The notes beneath the pieces were generated by a model. That model did no database searches. It was not told the DNA's origin and saw only the letters and a list, made by a program, of their open reading frames with translations. Shown here one piece after another: positions 53,251 through 61,572 of a DNA stretch of 64,000 nt. Position 1 is the stretch's first letter. Each line of letters starts with the position of its first letter. This DNA comes from Anaerocolumna jejuensis DSM 15929 (GTDB lineage Bacteria; Bacillota; Clostridia; Lachnospirales; Lachnospiraceae): positions 23,766 through 87,765 of the forward strand of contig NZ_FRAC01000029.1 in NCBI RefSeq assembly GCF_900142215.1, written 5' to 3'. Position numbers and translations under genes: made by a program.

Positions 53251-53724
53251 ATGGAATTACATGAAAATGCAAAAAAAGTGCTCAAGAGTAACATAGAGAT
53301 ACTCTTTAATCAACTCAAAGCAGCAGTTGATAATTATATCAATGATGGCCACAGTATGGGCGAATTCCGTTTTATCAATGCATACCTATCTGCTACAATT
53401 AATGCGATGGTGGCATATATTGAGCGATTGGTTGGTACAAAACAAATAGAAGAAACTGAGTTAGTTGAAGCATTGAAATTTGCAAACAATTTGCAAAAAC
53501 ACAATCCTCAGCTTATACGAATTGCAAAGTCAACAGGAGGGATGTCTTTCCCCATATGCTTTGAAGATGAAATGATTTTTCCACAAATCTCCATAGTCTG
53601 GGATGATTGTATCTGTTTGGAAACTCGGAAAAAATCTCAGAAAATTAATTATGAAAAACATTTTCAACAACGACCTGTTATAGAAACGCTAACACCTATT
53701 ATTAATGCATTACTAAAAGAGTAA
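53251..53724 (+). CDS. Uncharacterised helical protein
   Basis: A 157-residue protein that I do not recognise. The first 90 residues are predicted helical (AKKVLKSNIEILFNQLKAAVDNYI, AYLSATINAMVAYIERL), followed by a short strand-rich part with FPICFEDEMIFPQISIVWDDC and a final helix. There is no signal peptide or known catalytic motif. TGGGGG lies six bases before the ATG. It forms a single-gene module; an immunity or accessory role would be a guess. Confidence 0.6.
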   Translation: MELHENAKKVLKSNIEILFNQLKAAVDNYINDGHSMGEFRFINAYLSATINAMVAYIERLVGTKQIEETELVEALKFANNLQKHNPQLIRIAKSTGGMSFPICFEDEMIFPQISIVWDDCICLETRKKSQKINYEKHFQQRPVIETLTPIINALLKE

Positions 53725-53881
53725 TAGATAGAGATTAAATAAAGGTGATTTTGAACACAACTTGCAAATGGGTATTTAAGATTTATCGAAATGAAACCAT
53801 ACTAACATTCACTTAGTTGGATACTAGAAATGATAATTTGAATCTGTAATGTAATACAATGCAAAAGGGAGGATAACTTAT

Positions 53882-54838
53882 ATGAAAGTAGTAGTAATTG
53901 GAGCGTATGGACATATTGGTACTTATCTTGTACCTATGTTAATTAAAGACGGCAATGAAGTAATTGCAATTTCAAGGGGAATATCTAAGCCTTATGAAGA
54001 AAATCCATTATGGGAAAAAGCTATAAAAGTAAAATTAGACCGCAACGCAGAACCGAACTTTGCAAAGATTATAGCAGATATGCAAGCTGAGGTCGTTATA
54101 GACTTAATTAATTTTAATCTCAGTGAAACAAAGTTGATGGTCAGTGCATTGAAAGGAACAAATTGCAAGCAATATTTGTATTGTTCTTCCTGTTGGACTC
54201 ACAGCAGAGCAGAAATTTTACCAGTAAATTCTGATGATATGTCAAATGAACCATTGTGTGATTATGGAAAAGATAAACTTGCCTCAGAGAATTACTTGAG
54301 GAACGAATATGAACAAAATGGATTTCCTGCGACCTGTATTCGTCCGGGTCAAATTTCCGGACCAGGGTGGGCAATTATTGGTCCATGGGGAAATGTTTCG
54401 TTAACGCCATTTCAGAAAATTGCCAACGGTGAGAAAATTATGCTCCCCAATTTTGGTATGGAAACGCTACATCATGTTCATGGATATGATGTAGCACAGT
54501 GTTTTTACAAAGCTGTTATTCATAGGGATAAGGCACTCGGCGAGGTCTTTGAGGCAACAAGCGGTAATTCAATTACACTTTATGGATATGCAAGGCTAAT
54601 GTATGATTTCTTTGGAAAAGAACCACAGATAGGATTTATGCCATGGAAAGAATGGTGCGAATATGAAGGTAATGATGAGGAATGTGACAGTACCTATCTT
54701 CATATTGCAAGAAGTGGTTCTTACAATATTGACAAGGAAAAGGAATTATTGGACTATCATCCGAAGTACACAAATGTTGAAACAATTAAGATAGCAATAC
54801 AAAGTTATGTAGAAAGAGGATTGATTCAAACAAAGTAG
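53882..54838 (+). CDS. NAD-dependent epimerase/dehydratase family protein (extended SDR)
   Basis: A 318-residue Rossmann enzyme. GAYGHIG (residues 7-13) is the NAD(P)-binding glycine motif; YLYCSSCW supplies the Ser region and YGKDK the catalytic Tyr128/Lys132 pair. The rest, with CIRPGQISGPG and HHVHGYDVAQCFYKA, is typical of sugar-nucleotide-type extended SDRs. The substrate is unknown and no sugar cluster is nearby. AGGGAGG lies before the ATG. It is the last module of the repeat-separated run; the next repeat lies 30 bases after its stop. Confidence 0.85.
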   Translation: MKVVVIGAYGHIGTYLVPMLIKDGNEVIAISRGISKPYEENPLWEKAIKVKLDRNAEPNFAKIIADMQAEVVIDLINFNLSETKLMVSALKGTNCKQYLYCSSCWTHSRAEILPVNSDDMSNEPLCDYGKDKLASENYLRNEYEQNGFPATCIRPGQISGPGWAIIGPWGNVSLTPFQKIANGEKIMLPNFGMETLHHVHGYDVAQCFYKAVIHRDKALGEVFEATSGNSITLYGYARLMYDFFGKEPQIGFMPWKEWCEYEGNDEECDSTYLHIARSGSYNIDKEKELLDYHPKYTNVETIKIAIQSYVERGLIQTK

Positions 54839-54867
54839 CGAAAGACATCTTTCAACTGTAAGGAATT

Positions 54868-54889
54868 CTGAACTTCCTGTTATGTTTAG
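54868..54889 (+). repeat. Intergenic boundary repeat, copy 5
   Basis: CTGAACTTCCTGTTATGTTT, 30 bases after the SDR stop. It matches the consensus at 16 of 19 bases and borders the IS66 remnant. Confidence 0.5.
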
Positions 54890-54918
54890 CAAGGGCGCGT
54901 TGCAAAACTATTTTCAAA

Positions 54919-55225
54919 GTAAGCGCATAGTTTCAGGGTATGTCAAAAAAATATTCCGGACCCTATTGCTAGAATTCCGGAATGCAAGCATTTTACTCCA
55001 TTTTGATCTTGCAAAGTTCCTGGACTGTTTCATCCCAAGGTGCAAGTTTTGCTAAATCGTCATCTGACATATCCTTACTGGGGCGTTTCTCTAGCATGAG
55101 CTTCAGATATTCATACAGATTTAGACCATATACCTTTGCCATCTCTACGAGGATAAGATAGAGAGCATTAGCTGTCGCTCCTTCCCGTGTGTCTGAACTG
55201 CTCATCAGCAGAAATTCGTTTTGAT
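54919..55225 (-). mobile_element. IS66-family remnant (transposase C-terminus)
   Basis: Minus strand, coding part 54993-55205: SDTREGATANALYLILVEMAKVYGLNLYEYL and LAPWDETV match the C-terminal end of IS66 transposases. The frame is closed upstream, so only about 70 residues remain. GTAAGCGCATAG at 54919 resembles the IS66 terminal repeat and would be the element's right end. A second GTAAGCGC-like string lies at 55596. The element is dead. Confidence 0.7.
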
Positions 55226-55622
55226 CTCATAATTGCCATCCTTCAAAATGCATTCTCGCAATGGATGGATTGAAGTAAAACACTTGCATTTCCTGATAAC
55301 AATTATATAGAAAAATGGCGGTGGATGAAATCCAGCCCTAAATTAGGCGCTTACCGTGAGACTGGCTCAGTTTGACCGTGCAAGCGGTTCACTTGGAGCA
55401 AAATATACATAAAAAATAATTTGAACCGCAACATATAGTGGCTTTGGACACAAAATGAGCAATTTCGGCCTCTTTTTTGAACTATTTTATAAATGGAAAA
55501 GTGCGGTTGAAGAGCTGCGATTTACAATATTAAAACAAGATATCCCGTATTCTATATCTAAAGGAATCTGTCCATATCAGAAAAATTGCTTTTAAGGTAT
55601 AAGCGCATATGGTAAGAAGATA
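55226..55622. other. Non-coding stretch with IS debris
   Basis: No gene is seen. TATAAGCGCATA near 55598 resembles an IS66 end. The rest is AT-rich and featureless. It separates the plus-strand cargo from the minus-strand operon; both read toward it. Confidence 0.4.
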
Positions 55623-56570
55623 TTACAAAGGGCTAAAAATGATATTATATGGGTTGTCAATGTGTATTTTTAACGACTCATTTACATTAAAAAGAGCATA
55701 TGTATTTTTTAGCTTTTCCAATAAAGTATCGTTTGTAAATGTAATGACTTGATTTAGGCAAGGACTTACAACGCCATTAGGGTACACTCTAGCTGCGCAT
55801 ACACGTTCGTAGCAATTTATGGATTGCGTGCATTCCTTACATATGGATCTCTGTATTAACGCGCTTAGCTTCGGATGTTTTACAATGATTCTACAAGAAT
55901 CACTAACATTAACAGCAAGCGAAGGTGTGGCGCCGAATTGAAAGACTACCTGTCCAAGTTTATTAATTTCTTTCAATACATATTGTTGTATAATTATATC
56001 AAATTCAGAGTATGCTTTGAGTTCAAACATTAAGACTAATGTCAAAGAATGGTTGACGCAGTAAGAAATAATGTCGTTTAGTTCCTGATAATTATCTTTC
56101 ACCACCACTACATTTAAATTTTTATTAAGAGCAGGAAAATGATTCAGAGCAGTTAAAGCTTTAATAGGATCTACATCTTGATATTTTTTATATATTTCTT
56201 TATTAAATGAAGACATAGATAAGTTAACTGTATGAAGAGGTGTAATTATTTGTGGGGACAATTCAGATAAGTGGGCTCCATTAGTTGTTAAGCTAATTTT
56301 TCCATTGTACCTATCTTGTATACTTACAATTATTGATGACAAATCGGATCTCAGAGTGGGTTCACCACCCGTTAAGGCCAATGAAGGGATTGACAATGTA
56401 TTTGCTATTGTAGCACACTGGGATACCAAAGAAAGTTCCATCGTATCTCCAATATTTTGGCCTTCGTGATGACAAAACCCACAGTGGCCATTACATTGGT
56501 AGTTCAAAATCAGTCTAAGTGGTGGTATTAATTTTTGATCTTCATCTCTACAAATAACTTGTGGTTTCAA
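55623..56570 (-). CDS. Radical SAM protein with C-terminal SPASM-like cysteine cluster
   Basis: A 315-residue radical SAM enzyme. The cluster CNGHCGFCH gives Cys26, 30 and 33; LALTGGEPTLRSDL is the SAM-binding GGE motif, and SLTTNGAHL follows as in MoaA and anaerobic maturases. The C-terminal third has CRIIV, CKECTQSINCYERVC and SPCLNQ, a cysteine spacing like SPASM/twitch auxiliary-cluster domains. It probably modifies a peptide, cofactor or nucleotide. The start is TTG with AGAGGT five bases upstream. It is the last gene of an operon with a nucleotidyltransferase and a toroid-like protein. Confidence 0.85.
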   Translation of the reverse strand: MKPQVICRDEDQKLIPPLRLILNYQCNGHCGFCHHEGQNIGDTMELSLVSQCATIANTLSIPSLALTGGEPTLRSDLSSIIVSIQDRYNGKISLTTNGAHLSELSPQIITPLHTVNLSMSSFNKEIYKKYQDVDPIKALTALNHFPALNKNLNVVVVKDNYQELNDIISYCVNHSLTLVLMFELKAYSEFDIIIQQYVLKEINKLGQVVFQFGATPSLAVNVSDSCRIIVKHPKLSALIQRSICKECTQSINCYERVCAARVYPNGVVSPCLNQVITFTNDTLLEKLKNTYALFNVNESLKIHIDNPYNIIFSPL

Positions 56571-56585
56571 AAGGCACCTCTTTCT

Positions 56586-57170
56586 TCAACGATCGTAATC
56601 AAACAACGTCATTTGAGTTGCTGAAGTAATTAATTCATAAACATCTTTTTTTAATCTTAAAGGAATTTTAGTTTGCTCATTATCAATAGCGCGTTGAATA
56701 GCATGCTCATCAAGAGGAATCTTTTTTTTACTGAAGACTTTTTGAATTAGATTAGCTTTGTCATCTCTTTTTAGCAACCTATATACTATATACCAGTCTT
56801 CCAAGTAAGTACATGGAATTTGCATACCATCAAGATCTATCATTTTAATATTTTCAGGTTCGATATTATAGGTAAATTGATATTGATTTGGTTTTGTAAT
56901 AAAACATGCAACAAAGTCTACCTCAATATCATAATACATCATTTTGAAATGCAGATCTTTAGGGAGAGGAATATCTGTTTCAATCTCCGGAAACCCCTTA
57001 AAAATTTCTCTAATATTTAGAATATCATTTGGCTGAACCCATAAATCCAAATCGTTGGGTTCGGAGTATAAATTATGTAGCTGTAAAAGATATGATCCTC
57101 CAACACCCCAAACTATATTGTGACGATTAAGTTCTTCGCTTAATGACATTAAGGTGACACGATTTATCAT
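56586..57170 (-). CDS. Minimal nucleotidyltransferase-like protein
   Basis: A 194-residue protein of the nucleotidyltransferase superfamily. GVGGSYLLQLH (Gly24, Gly25, Ser26) and PNDLDLWV (Asp40, Asp42) form the GGS/DxD active-site pair; DIEVDFVACF supplies the third acidic strand. The C-terminal half is helical and ends in LFDYDR. It resembles AbiEii/MNT-type and DUF6036-like enzymes that transfer NMP to proteins, tRNAs or small molecules. AGGAGG, inside the end of the previous gene, lies eight bases before the ATG. The radical SAM gene follows after 15 bases. Confidence 0.7.
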   Translation of the reverse strand: MINRVTLMSLSEELNRHNIVWGVGGSYLLQLHNLYSEPNDLDLWVQPNDILNIREIFKGFPEIETDIPLPKDLHFKMMYYDIEVDFVACFITKPNQYQFTYNIEPENIKMIDLDGMQIPCTYLEDWYIVYRLLKRDDKANLIQKVFSKKKIPLDEHAIQRAIDNEQTKIPLRLKKDVYELITSATQMTLFDYDR

Positions 57171-57172
57171 AT

Positions 57173-57889
57173 TTAGCGCCTCCTGCCTCGCTTCTTGATA
57201 AAATTAAATATCCATGCTCCTGATCCTGCTATGATGGCATAAACAAAACCTGCAACTACATTAATTATAATATCATGTCGATCGCTAGGTGTTTGATCCC
57301 ATAGTCGTACAATCCTATTTGATAACAGATTGATTTTTTCATTAATTTCGCTTCCAAATGAGAGTATAACAATTAACATAGTTACCGATATAAAGAATAT
57401 CCATATCCTATTTTTAAAAATTAATTGAAATGGAGTATTTTCTAATGGAATAAGTCCAAAAATCAACTCTGAAATTCTCCTGTTGCTGTTAATTGTTCTA
57501 GTCAAAATAGGAGACAAGTCAGATCCCACACGTTTTACCCAACATGATAATGTAGCAAGAACCATAGCATAAGTAAAAGTACACGCTGTGCTTTTATCAT
57601 AACCTGTTATTTTCCAATCCGTTGAATTGTTTATAAGCCAATTAATTTGATTAATAACCTTTGGATGAAAAGGTGAAAGTCCCATGATAAATAACTGTGG
57701 CAAAAGTGTTGCGCTATATGAAAAATAGTTTTTTTGTTTGTTATACTTTGCACCACCTTCATATACGACTTGTTCATCAGCCCATTTTTGTGCTTTCTTA
57801 GGCATTTTTGATAGTACAAATGATAGAGAGCTTTCTACAATCTGATTGTAATAATTTAAACAATCTTGACTGAACGTTTCTCCGACCAT
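57173..57889 (-). CDS. C-terminal part of the toroid-like membrane protein (after in-frame TAA)
   Basis: A 238-residue frame. The first half continues the helical repeat pattern of the upstream frame (YFSYSATLLPQLFIMGLSPF, KVINQINWLI, STACTFTYAMVLATLSCW). Two hydrophobic helices follow (about residues 162-180 and 212-230), then a Lys/Arg tail. The ATG at 57889 has no ribosome site and lies in the same frame as the upstream gene, three codons after its TAA. I therefore think it is the C-terminal half of one approximately 492-residue membrane-anchored protein. Independent translation is possible but less likely. Confidence 0.6.
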   Translation of the reverse strand: MVGETFSQDCLNYYNQIVESSLSFVLSKMPKKAQKWADEQVVYEGGAKYNKQKNYFSYSATLLPQLFIMGLSPFHPKVINQINWLINNSTDWKITGYDKSTACTFTYAMVLATLSCWVKRVGSDLSPILTRTINSNRRISELIFGLIPLENTPFQLIFKNRIWIFFISVTMLIVILSFGSEINEKINLLSNRIVRLWDQTPSDRHDIIINVVAGFVYAIIAGSGAWIFNFIKKRGRRR

Positions 57890-57898
57890 TGATAACTG

Positions 57899-58648
57899 TT
57901 AAAGTGCCAACAAAACCCATGTTGTGGCAGCACAGTGGGGGATATCGTTAAAGCACCAGTAAGTTTTTGAGTGTGATTGATGGCAGTTGTCCTTCAAATA
58001 ATCAAGGCCATTCATTATCGAAGAACAAATTTGCCTTTCTTCATCTAAGGTAAATTTGAAATTGGCTTTATGAGGCTTGGTTAGCGATAACGCTAGCGCG
58101 CGAAGAGCTAAAGCGGTCATAATTGGATTTACTGAACAGTTAGTACTTAATTGGTATGCCCAGCCTTTAGAGTTAATATCACATTGTTTTGCTAGCCACA
58201 AAACAGATGATTTGAACCTGGTAGCCTTTTTTGCTCCGTTTCCGTGCGAATCAAGTAGTGCAATAATAGCGAAACTTGTAGACCACACTGATACTCCCTC
58301 ACCTAGCGACCACCCATCTTTGTCTTCTTCCATTTTATGGTCATTTCCAGGATCTTTATCTGTAGGAATATTGCCATCGCGCAAAGAAATTAACATATCT
58401 TGCATTTTGTCTAGCACACTTACAGGCAATAGGCCTGCATCATCTAGCCAAGAAATGGTACTAGACAGTGGTGAGGCACGAAATCGTTTATTTATTTCAA
58501 GAAGATATGGGACAGCTCCATCATCAGTTATTGAATTGATTAACGGCTGAAACCAATCTTTTAAGTCTCTATTCGTGAAAGCATATAAATCAATTTGCTT
58601 ATCTAATAGCGCAATATGTTCAGACCAAAGGTTTTTCAAAGTGTTCAA
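57899..58648 (-). CDS. Alpha-alpha-toroid (prenyltransferase/squalene-cyclase-repeat-like) protein, N-terminal part
   Basis: A 250-residue frame with repeats typical of terpenoid-cyclase/prenyltransferase alpha-alpha toroids: DGWSLGEGVSVWSTSFAIIALL, KGWAYQLSTNCSVNPIMTALALRAL and TYWCFNDIPHCAATTWVLLAL. No DxDD or zinc-binding set is evident, so it may bind rather than cyclise. The start is TTG at 58648, seven bases after GGAGGAG; an in-frame ATG at 58669 lies before that site. TAA at 57899-57901 ends the frame, but the same frame continues in the next entry. It opens an operon with a nucleotidyltransferase and a radical SAM enzyme. Confidence 0.6.
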   Translation of the reverse strand: MNTLKNLWSEHIALLDKQIDLYAFTNRDLKDWFQPLINSITDDGAVPYLLEINKRFRASPLSSTISWLDDAGLLPVSVLDKMQDMLISLRDGNIPTDKDPGNDHKMEEDKDGWSLGEGVSVWSTSFAIIALLDSHGNGAKKATRFKSSVLWLAKQCDINSKGWAYQLSTNCSVNPIMTALALRALALSLTKPHKANFKFTLDEERQICSSIMNGLDYLKDNCHQSHSKTYWCFNDIPHCAATTWVLLAL

Positions 58649-58721
58649 TGTTATATCTCCTCCAAACATTTAAGGTTGTTTAAGTAGTATATAAATTTTT
58701 TAGCGTACTAAATTTAAAATG

Positions 58722-58730
58722 ATTATACCA
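58722..58730 (-). promoter_or_regulatory. Extended -10 promoter of the toroid/nucleotidyltransferase/radical-SAM operon
   Basis: Minus strand: TGG followed by TATAAT (58722-58727), an extended -10. The -35 is not clear. A TTAG/CTAA dyad lies just downstream, around 58700-58711. Confidence 0.5.
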
Positions 58731-59124
58731 GATAATCCCTTTTTTTTCTACTATTAAAAAACCGTATTTAGGGAGATCAGAAAATGACTGACTCAATTTA
58801 TGTATTAAGTTCAGATTAAATAAACATTCTTAGTAAAAAATAGAAAAATGCTTACCGGGAATACCGGCAACTCTCTTACAAGAAGAGCATATAAAAGACT
58901 TTATTCCTCTTACAGTGTTGCTTTAAAATCAGGCCGTTACGCCTATCCAGCCAGTCAATGTGTGAGTAGTATTTTCAGGTGCAAAATCTTCACTCTAAAC
59001 CATTGATTATCTGAATTTTTGCCGTGACATTACGACGCCGACAACGGGGGACAGGATAAATCACAAAGTTTGGTTTGCTTGGTTACACATTCAAAGGAGA
59101 GTTTATAAAGAGATAGGGTAGATC
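58731..59124. other. Non-coding stretch upstream of the operon
   Basis: AT-rich, with a direct GCTTACCGGGAATACCGGC stretch at 58851-58869 holding an ACCGG repeat. No open frame of note and no RNA gene recognised. Confidence 0.35.
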
Positions 59125-59580
59125 TTAATAATGATGTATGTCATTTTTCAAATACTCACCGGTGACATATGATAACATTTCTTAATGACTCTACTGAAGT
59201 AAGAATAATTACGATAACCTAATAACTCGGCAATTTCATTTAAATGATAAGTGCTGCTTTCCATTAGTCCGATAGATAATTCTATTTTGATTTTGTGTAT
59301 GTAGTCGGTTATTGTCTCATCATCCTCATCTTTAAACCGTTTAGAAAGATAACTTCGATTAACTCTAATTGCGTTTGCAACATCCTTCGTTCGCATATAG
59401 GAAAGTAAATTTATTGTTATGAATAAATTCCAGCGTCATTTCTATGACCATGGAGTTATACTTAAAAGAATATTGATAGTCTAAAATACGCAGATATATT
59501 TCTATAAAATGTAAGTTCCAATTTATACATCCAATATAATCACCGCTGAGAAATTCAGACAGCCCAAATTGTTTGTAGCA
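59125..59580 (-). pseudogene. AraC-family regulator remnant, two frameshifts
   Basis: The longest frame (59148-59396) encodes DVANAIRVNRSYLSKRFKDED and LNEIAELLGYRNYSYFSRVIKKCYHMSP, the double HTH of AraC proteins. Upstream, the region to about 59580 reads in another frame (LNWNLHFIEIYLR-like, then LEFIHNNKFTFL) and would join with a one-base shift. At the end, shifting one base after ATGTCACCGG gives EYLKND and a stop at 59125, the normal SPxEYL ending. Two indels therefore break it. Confidence 0.6.
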
Positions 59581-59838
59581 GGCTCAATTTTGAAAATGTT
59601 GCACCGACTGGACGTAAGTATACTTGCATTCTAATTCTTCTTACCTACCCATTTTTCTGGGGTGGGGGTGTATCCCTAAAGAATGTTCTGTAACTTTATC
59701 CTAAAATGTCACTACACAAAACAGCCAAACGAACTTTAGGTATTTTGAACTCCGCGAAGTGGTATCAATTTCTTCATAATTCCACGAAAGTCCACGAAGC
59801 GCGTCACATCTCGAAAAGCCATAGACCGTAAAAGGTCT

Positions 59839-59864
59839 CTAGGGTTCGAACCCCTAACTCTCCG
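59839..59864 (+). repeat. Right attachment repeat of the island (attR)
   Basis: CTAGGGTTCGAA then CCCCTAACTCTCCG: the tRNA-Ser 3' end repeated with one mismatch, 19.3 kb from attL. The sequence 5' of it (AGACC/GGTCT hairpin) is not tRNA. The preceding stretch, 59581-59838, contains nothing recognisable. Confidence 0.85.
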
Positions 59865-59867
59865 CTA

Positions 59868-59904
59868 GCTAAAAGCTGTCAATTAAAAGTTGACAGCTTT
59901 TAGC
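59868..59904 (+). terminator. Hairpin directly after attR, probably the displaced tRNA terminator
   Basis: GCTAAAAGCTGTCAA pairs exactly with its complement ending at 59904, 15 bp, loop of seven. It occupies the same position relative to attR as the terminator after tRNA-Ser does relative to attL. Confidence 0.7.
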
Positions 59905-59996
59905 ATTTCCTGACCCGATAAAACGGGCATTCCAATGATTGGCTGCATACCATTCATTTGTAATTGAAGCTGTAGGCGTTGAATCTGTTGGTGCAA

Positions 59997-60739
59997 TTAA
60001 ATGATTTGTTCTTCCTGAGATGACTCAGTGGAAACTGGTTGCTGTATGACCTGCGGCTGAAAAGTCTGAACCAAGGATTTGGCCGAGGATAACTTTGAAG
60101 TGAACTCCAGATGGAGATAGAAGTCCGAAGTAATTTTAATATCGCTATGTCCGAGCCAAGCCATGATGTCTTCAATTCCAACTCTGCTCGCTGCCAAAAG
60201 TGCCGCGCAGGTATGACATAAATCGTGAAAACGGATATGTCTCAAGTTATTCTGCTACAGAATTTTGGGAAATGCGGTTGATATATAGTTTGGTTTTATA
60301 AGATCTCCCATACTGTCTACACATAAATATTCTAAATATTTCTTATCGTAGGAGCGTCCACATAACTTACGTTTCTGTTCTTGTTCTGCTTTTTTCTCTA
60401 ACAACCATTGTTTCATAAAAGGTACCAAAGGTAAGGAGCGAAGACTGGTGTCACTTTTGCCTTTGTCTTTTGTAATCATGACATGCTTACCTTTCACATT
60501 ACATGCTGTTACGGTATGACGGGCATCTCCATTTTTGTACCAATTACCTTGCCAAATAAAGCCCATACTTCTTCAATTGTATAGTAATCACCCTTAAATT
60601 TATCCTGCTTTGGAAAAATAATTTTGTCAGCGGGATTTGATGTAATGAGTCCCAGTTCCAATTTTCTTTTACTAAGAGTTTGCTCTGTGGCTTGTTTATA
60701 CTTATACTCGAGCCATCGGTCAAGGAAGTCTGCAAACAT
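59997..60739 (-). pseudogene. Second tyrosine integrase, multiply broken
   Basis: Three frames: MFADFLDRWLEYKYKQATEQT then, after a deletion of most of the core-binding domain, ITSNPADKI and GDYYTIEEVWALFGKVIG (60509-60739); HTVTACNVKGKHVMITKDKGKSDTSLRSLPLVPF and further (60255-60566); and LRHIRFHDLCHTCAALL to FYLHLEF (59997-60245). The catalytic Arg of HxxR is Cys in HDLCH; the Tyr is still present. The order and orientation beside attR match the first integrase beside attL. It marks an older element in tandem. Confidence 0.85.
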
Positions 60740-60844
60740 GGGTAATAATTATTACAAGAATATATTTTTCATAATATGGAAATTATTTGTAGAAAAAAGT
60801 CTTTATAAATGTTAAAATATTAGTTAGATAAATAAATTATATAG

Positions 60845-61327
60845 ATTCAAGAAAAAGGTCTTACAATATTAATTTCTACCCATTCCTCAAGTATTATTAA
60901 ATCTGAAAAAAGTGTTATTCTATTGAAGCAAGAGGCGGGAAATGTGATTAACATTATTTATAAATGCCCTCCTGCAAAAGCAATTGGTGCTATTGGCATG
61001 AGAGAAGATACAAACCCAGATATAATCATTTTAGTTGAAGATAGTGTGGCTACAAGCTTGTTTTTTGCATTGAAACAACGTTATATTACCTTGCAAAATG
61101 AAGTTAACTATTTAGATATTAGAATTTTGGAGATTGGTGGATTTCAGAATGTCATTCATTTTTATATTGAAGCCAATAGCTATATATTTTATGACAATAT
61201 ATATGTTGCTGCATTCATGGATAAGGATGTTGAAACAGATATAATTCCGTATCCGCAATACGGAAATCAGACTCTAATAAGTCAATATAATGACAATTCA
61301 TCATATTGCAATGCGTGGATCTTTTAG
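60845..61327 (+). pseudogene. OLD-family AAA ATPase/TOPRIM nuclease fragment
   Basis: The frame opens without a start codon: KGLTILISTHSSSIIKSEKSV is the end of an ABC-type ATPase head (STHS follows Walker B), and IIILVEDSVATSLFFAL with FMDKDVE is a TOPRIM domain of the OLD type. The ATPase N-terminus is missing, and the frame ends early at 61327. OLD-like nucleases act in phage defence. This is debris of such a gene, next to the second broken integrase. Confidence 0.6.
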
Positions 61328-61572
61328 AAAAAAGTACAAGAATGAATCCGTAAGAATAGCTCAAACATTGGCAGATCAAATAAATCTATCTATCGAAGTA
61401 ATATATAGTATCAATATCTTTTTTCATTTGCATGCAAAGAGCTAATAAAATTATTTTGAATTATCCATGTTATAAAAAATGCAATATGGTTGGCAGCATA
61501 ATCTCAAATTATTTCCATAGTCTTATGCAGATTATAAAAAAGAAAACTTGTATGAATAGGAGTCCCACAATT

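Noticed and set aside
53251..53724. Assigning a toxin/immunity role to the helical protein
   Set aside because: No motif or partner supports it; only its position in the island suggests anything.
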